A DNA stretch of 8,849 nucleotides. Origin: Candidatus Altimarinota bacterium. GTDB lineage: Bacteria; Patescibacteriota; Gracilibacteria; RBG-16-42-10. The position numbers were made by a program, and so were the translations under genes. Below the pieces are notes generated by a model that was not told where the DNA came from, did no database searches, and saw only the letters and a program-made list of their open reading frames with translations. Where the stretch lies: contig JAGNZB010000049.1 of assembly GCA_017984655.1 (NCBI GenBank), positions 1-8,849 on the forward strand, written 5' to 3'. Position 1 is the stretch's first letter. Each line of letters begins with the position of its first letter. Of this stretch, positions 7,848 through 8,849 are shown one piece after another.

Positions 7848-7864
7848 GTTTCCTCAATCTTTTC

Positions 7865-8849
7865 ATGATCCGTCGTCTTTTTATTCATAATTTTCGCAAC
7901 ATTAGTGATCTAGAGCTGCAATTTAGCGAGCCTCTCACGATATTCCATGGTCAAAATGGCCAAGGGAAAACGAATATTTTAGAAGCAATTAGTATTGTTT
8001 CCTGCGGATCATCATTCCGTGAGCCCAAGAAAGCTCTTTGGTTGCCATTCACTCTTGCCAAAGTAGATTTTGTTGAGCTGAGAGCCGAGACCGACACTGA
8101 TACTCAGAAAGTAATTGTCGCAGCTGCATCTGGTCAATCAAAGCCCCAAATTAAGTACTGGAGGGATGATGTAGTCTTGCCATTGCATCAGTTTGTGGGA
8201 ACACTCCCAGTAGTGGCCTTTCGACCGGAAGACATGAACTTGTTTATTCTGGAGCCGCAGTTGAGGAGGTCATTTTTGGATAGTGCATTGATTCAGACCT
8301 CCTTTGCGTATCGTGACGCATTTGTGCAAGCGAAGAAGATTTTGACCCAGCGCAATGCGCTGCTCAAACATGCTTATGCCAATCCATCATTGTTAGACGA
8401 ACAATTGAGATTTTGGAACGAACAATACTTACAACACAGCAATCATATTCAAGAGGAGCGTTGTCAGCTGATTGATTTTATCAACGCTCGGTTGGCGGAG
8501 ACCTATCAGCGATTCTCAAGTCAGAATTTGCCTTTGCAGCTTGCTTATCAGAAGTCAGTGTTTGACCCTAGCAAGTATGCTGAGATCGAGAAGCATCGTG
8601 GTTTTACCATGAGTGGCCAGCATCGAGATGACTTTACGGTGGTGGATAGTATCCATACTGAGCCATGGATTAGCACTTGCTCACGAGGAGAGATGCGTAC
8701 GATCATCCTGGCGCTCAAATCAATCGTCGTCGACTTTTTGATTGAGCAAACTCATGCCACACCAATTCTGCTGCTTGATGACCTTCTGTCCGAGTTTGAT
8801 GATGACAGGCAGCAGTTGGTGCTATCATGGACCGCTCGTTGCCAGCTCT
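7865..8849 (+). CDS. recF: RecF, DNA replication and repair ATPase (C-terminus cut by window edge)
   Basis: RecF is a cytoplasmic SMC/ABC-type ATPase that loads RecA, with RecO and RecR, at single-strand gaps during repair and fork restart. The visible 328 residues begin MIRRLFIHNFRNISDLEL, the canonical RecF N-terminus. Walker A is GQNGQGKT at 29-36, followed by NILEAI and the SFRE segment. FRPEDMNLF with PQLRRSFLD at about 119-139 is the family's F-x-PED-x-x-L, RR-x-FLD block. GQHRDDF at 251-257 replaces the usual GPHRDD. The ABC signature is SRGEMRTIILALK at 273-285, and Walker B is ILLLDDLLSEFDDDR at 301-315. RecF is normally about 360 residues, so about 30-40 are missing past the edge. 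The start is fixed by homology; an in-frame TAG at 7817 limits upstream extension, and no Shine-Dalgarno precedes the ATG. The gene lies head-to-head with the surface operon rather than directly behind dnaN. Confidence 0.96.
   Translation, partial: MIRRLFIHNFRNISDLELQFSEPLTIFHGQNGQGKTNILEAISIVSCGSSFREPKKALWLPFTLAKVDFVELRAETDTDTQKVIVAAASGQSKPQIKYWRDDVVLPLHQFVGTLPVVAFRPEDMNLFILEPQLRRSFLDSALIQTSFAYRDAFVQAKKILTQRNALLKHAYANPSLLDEQLRFWNEQYLQHSNHIQEERCQLIDFINARLAETYQRFSSQNLPLQLAYQKSVFDPSKYAEIEKHRGFTMSGQHRDDFTVVDSIHTEPWISTCSRGEMRTIILALKSIVVDFLIEQTHATPILLLDDLLSEFDDDRQQLVLSWTARCQL

Larger units (their letters stand above)
7817..7864. other. 48-base divergent intergenic region
   Basis: This is the only non-coding gap. 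It is AT-rich and must hold the 5' control elements of both the recF gene and the three-gene surface operon unless promoters lie inside the coding regions. No DnaA box, LexA-like palindrome or long inverted repeat was seen. The last 15 bases before recF are pyrimidine-rich (TTCCTCAATCTTTTC). Confidence 0.75.

Noticed and set aside
7817..7864. Possible replication origin next to recF
   Set aside because: No TTATNCACA-type DnaA boxes are present in the gap, and 48 bases is too short for an origin.

Overview
The window reads as a bacterial chromosome fragment, almost wholly coding, with two blocks facing away from each other across a 48-base gap (7817-7864). Positions 1-7816 are read on the minus strand as three tightly packed genes for exported proteins. 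Position 7865 to the window end is read on the plus strand as recF, which is cut off at the right edge. TGA is used as a real stop and never appears inside the reading frames, so recoded lineages (UGA = Gly or Trp) are unlikely. The very large, divergent, exported proteins and the near absence of Shine-Dalgarno sequences would suit a Patescibacteria/CPR-type genome. That is only an impression; no single marker here fixes the phylum.

Minus-strand block, in transcription order. (1) 7816-5900 encodes a 638-residue protein with one N-terminal membrane anchor and a divergent caspase/gingipain-like (peptidase clan CD, C25-like) ectodomain; a His499/Cys532 pair is its candidate dyad. (2) 5898-4249 encodes a 549-residue secreted protein with FG-GAP/VCBS-type calcium-loop motifs, probably a beta-propeller or a related beta-rich fold. 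(3) 4252 to beyond position 1 encodes a giant secreted mosaic protein of at least 1417 residues. It has a signal peptide, a right-handed beta-helix-like region, beta-sandwich modules, an FN3-like module and PKD-like modules. Its C-terminus lies outside the window. The first junction has one base between stop and start, and the second is an ATGA overlap. The three are therefore very likely one translationally coupled operon building a cell-surface apparatus in which a membrane-tethered protease-like protein is made with two large extracellular partners.

Plus-strand block. recF carries the Walker A, signature and Walker B motifs expected of the RecF recombination mediator and is a housekeeping gene. 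Its usual upstream neighbour dnaN is not adjacent; the surface operon sits there in the opposite orientation. No tRNA, rRNA, CRISPR array, insertion sequence or convincing terminator was seen. The only non-coding stretch is the 48-base divergent promoter region.
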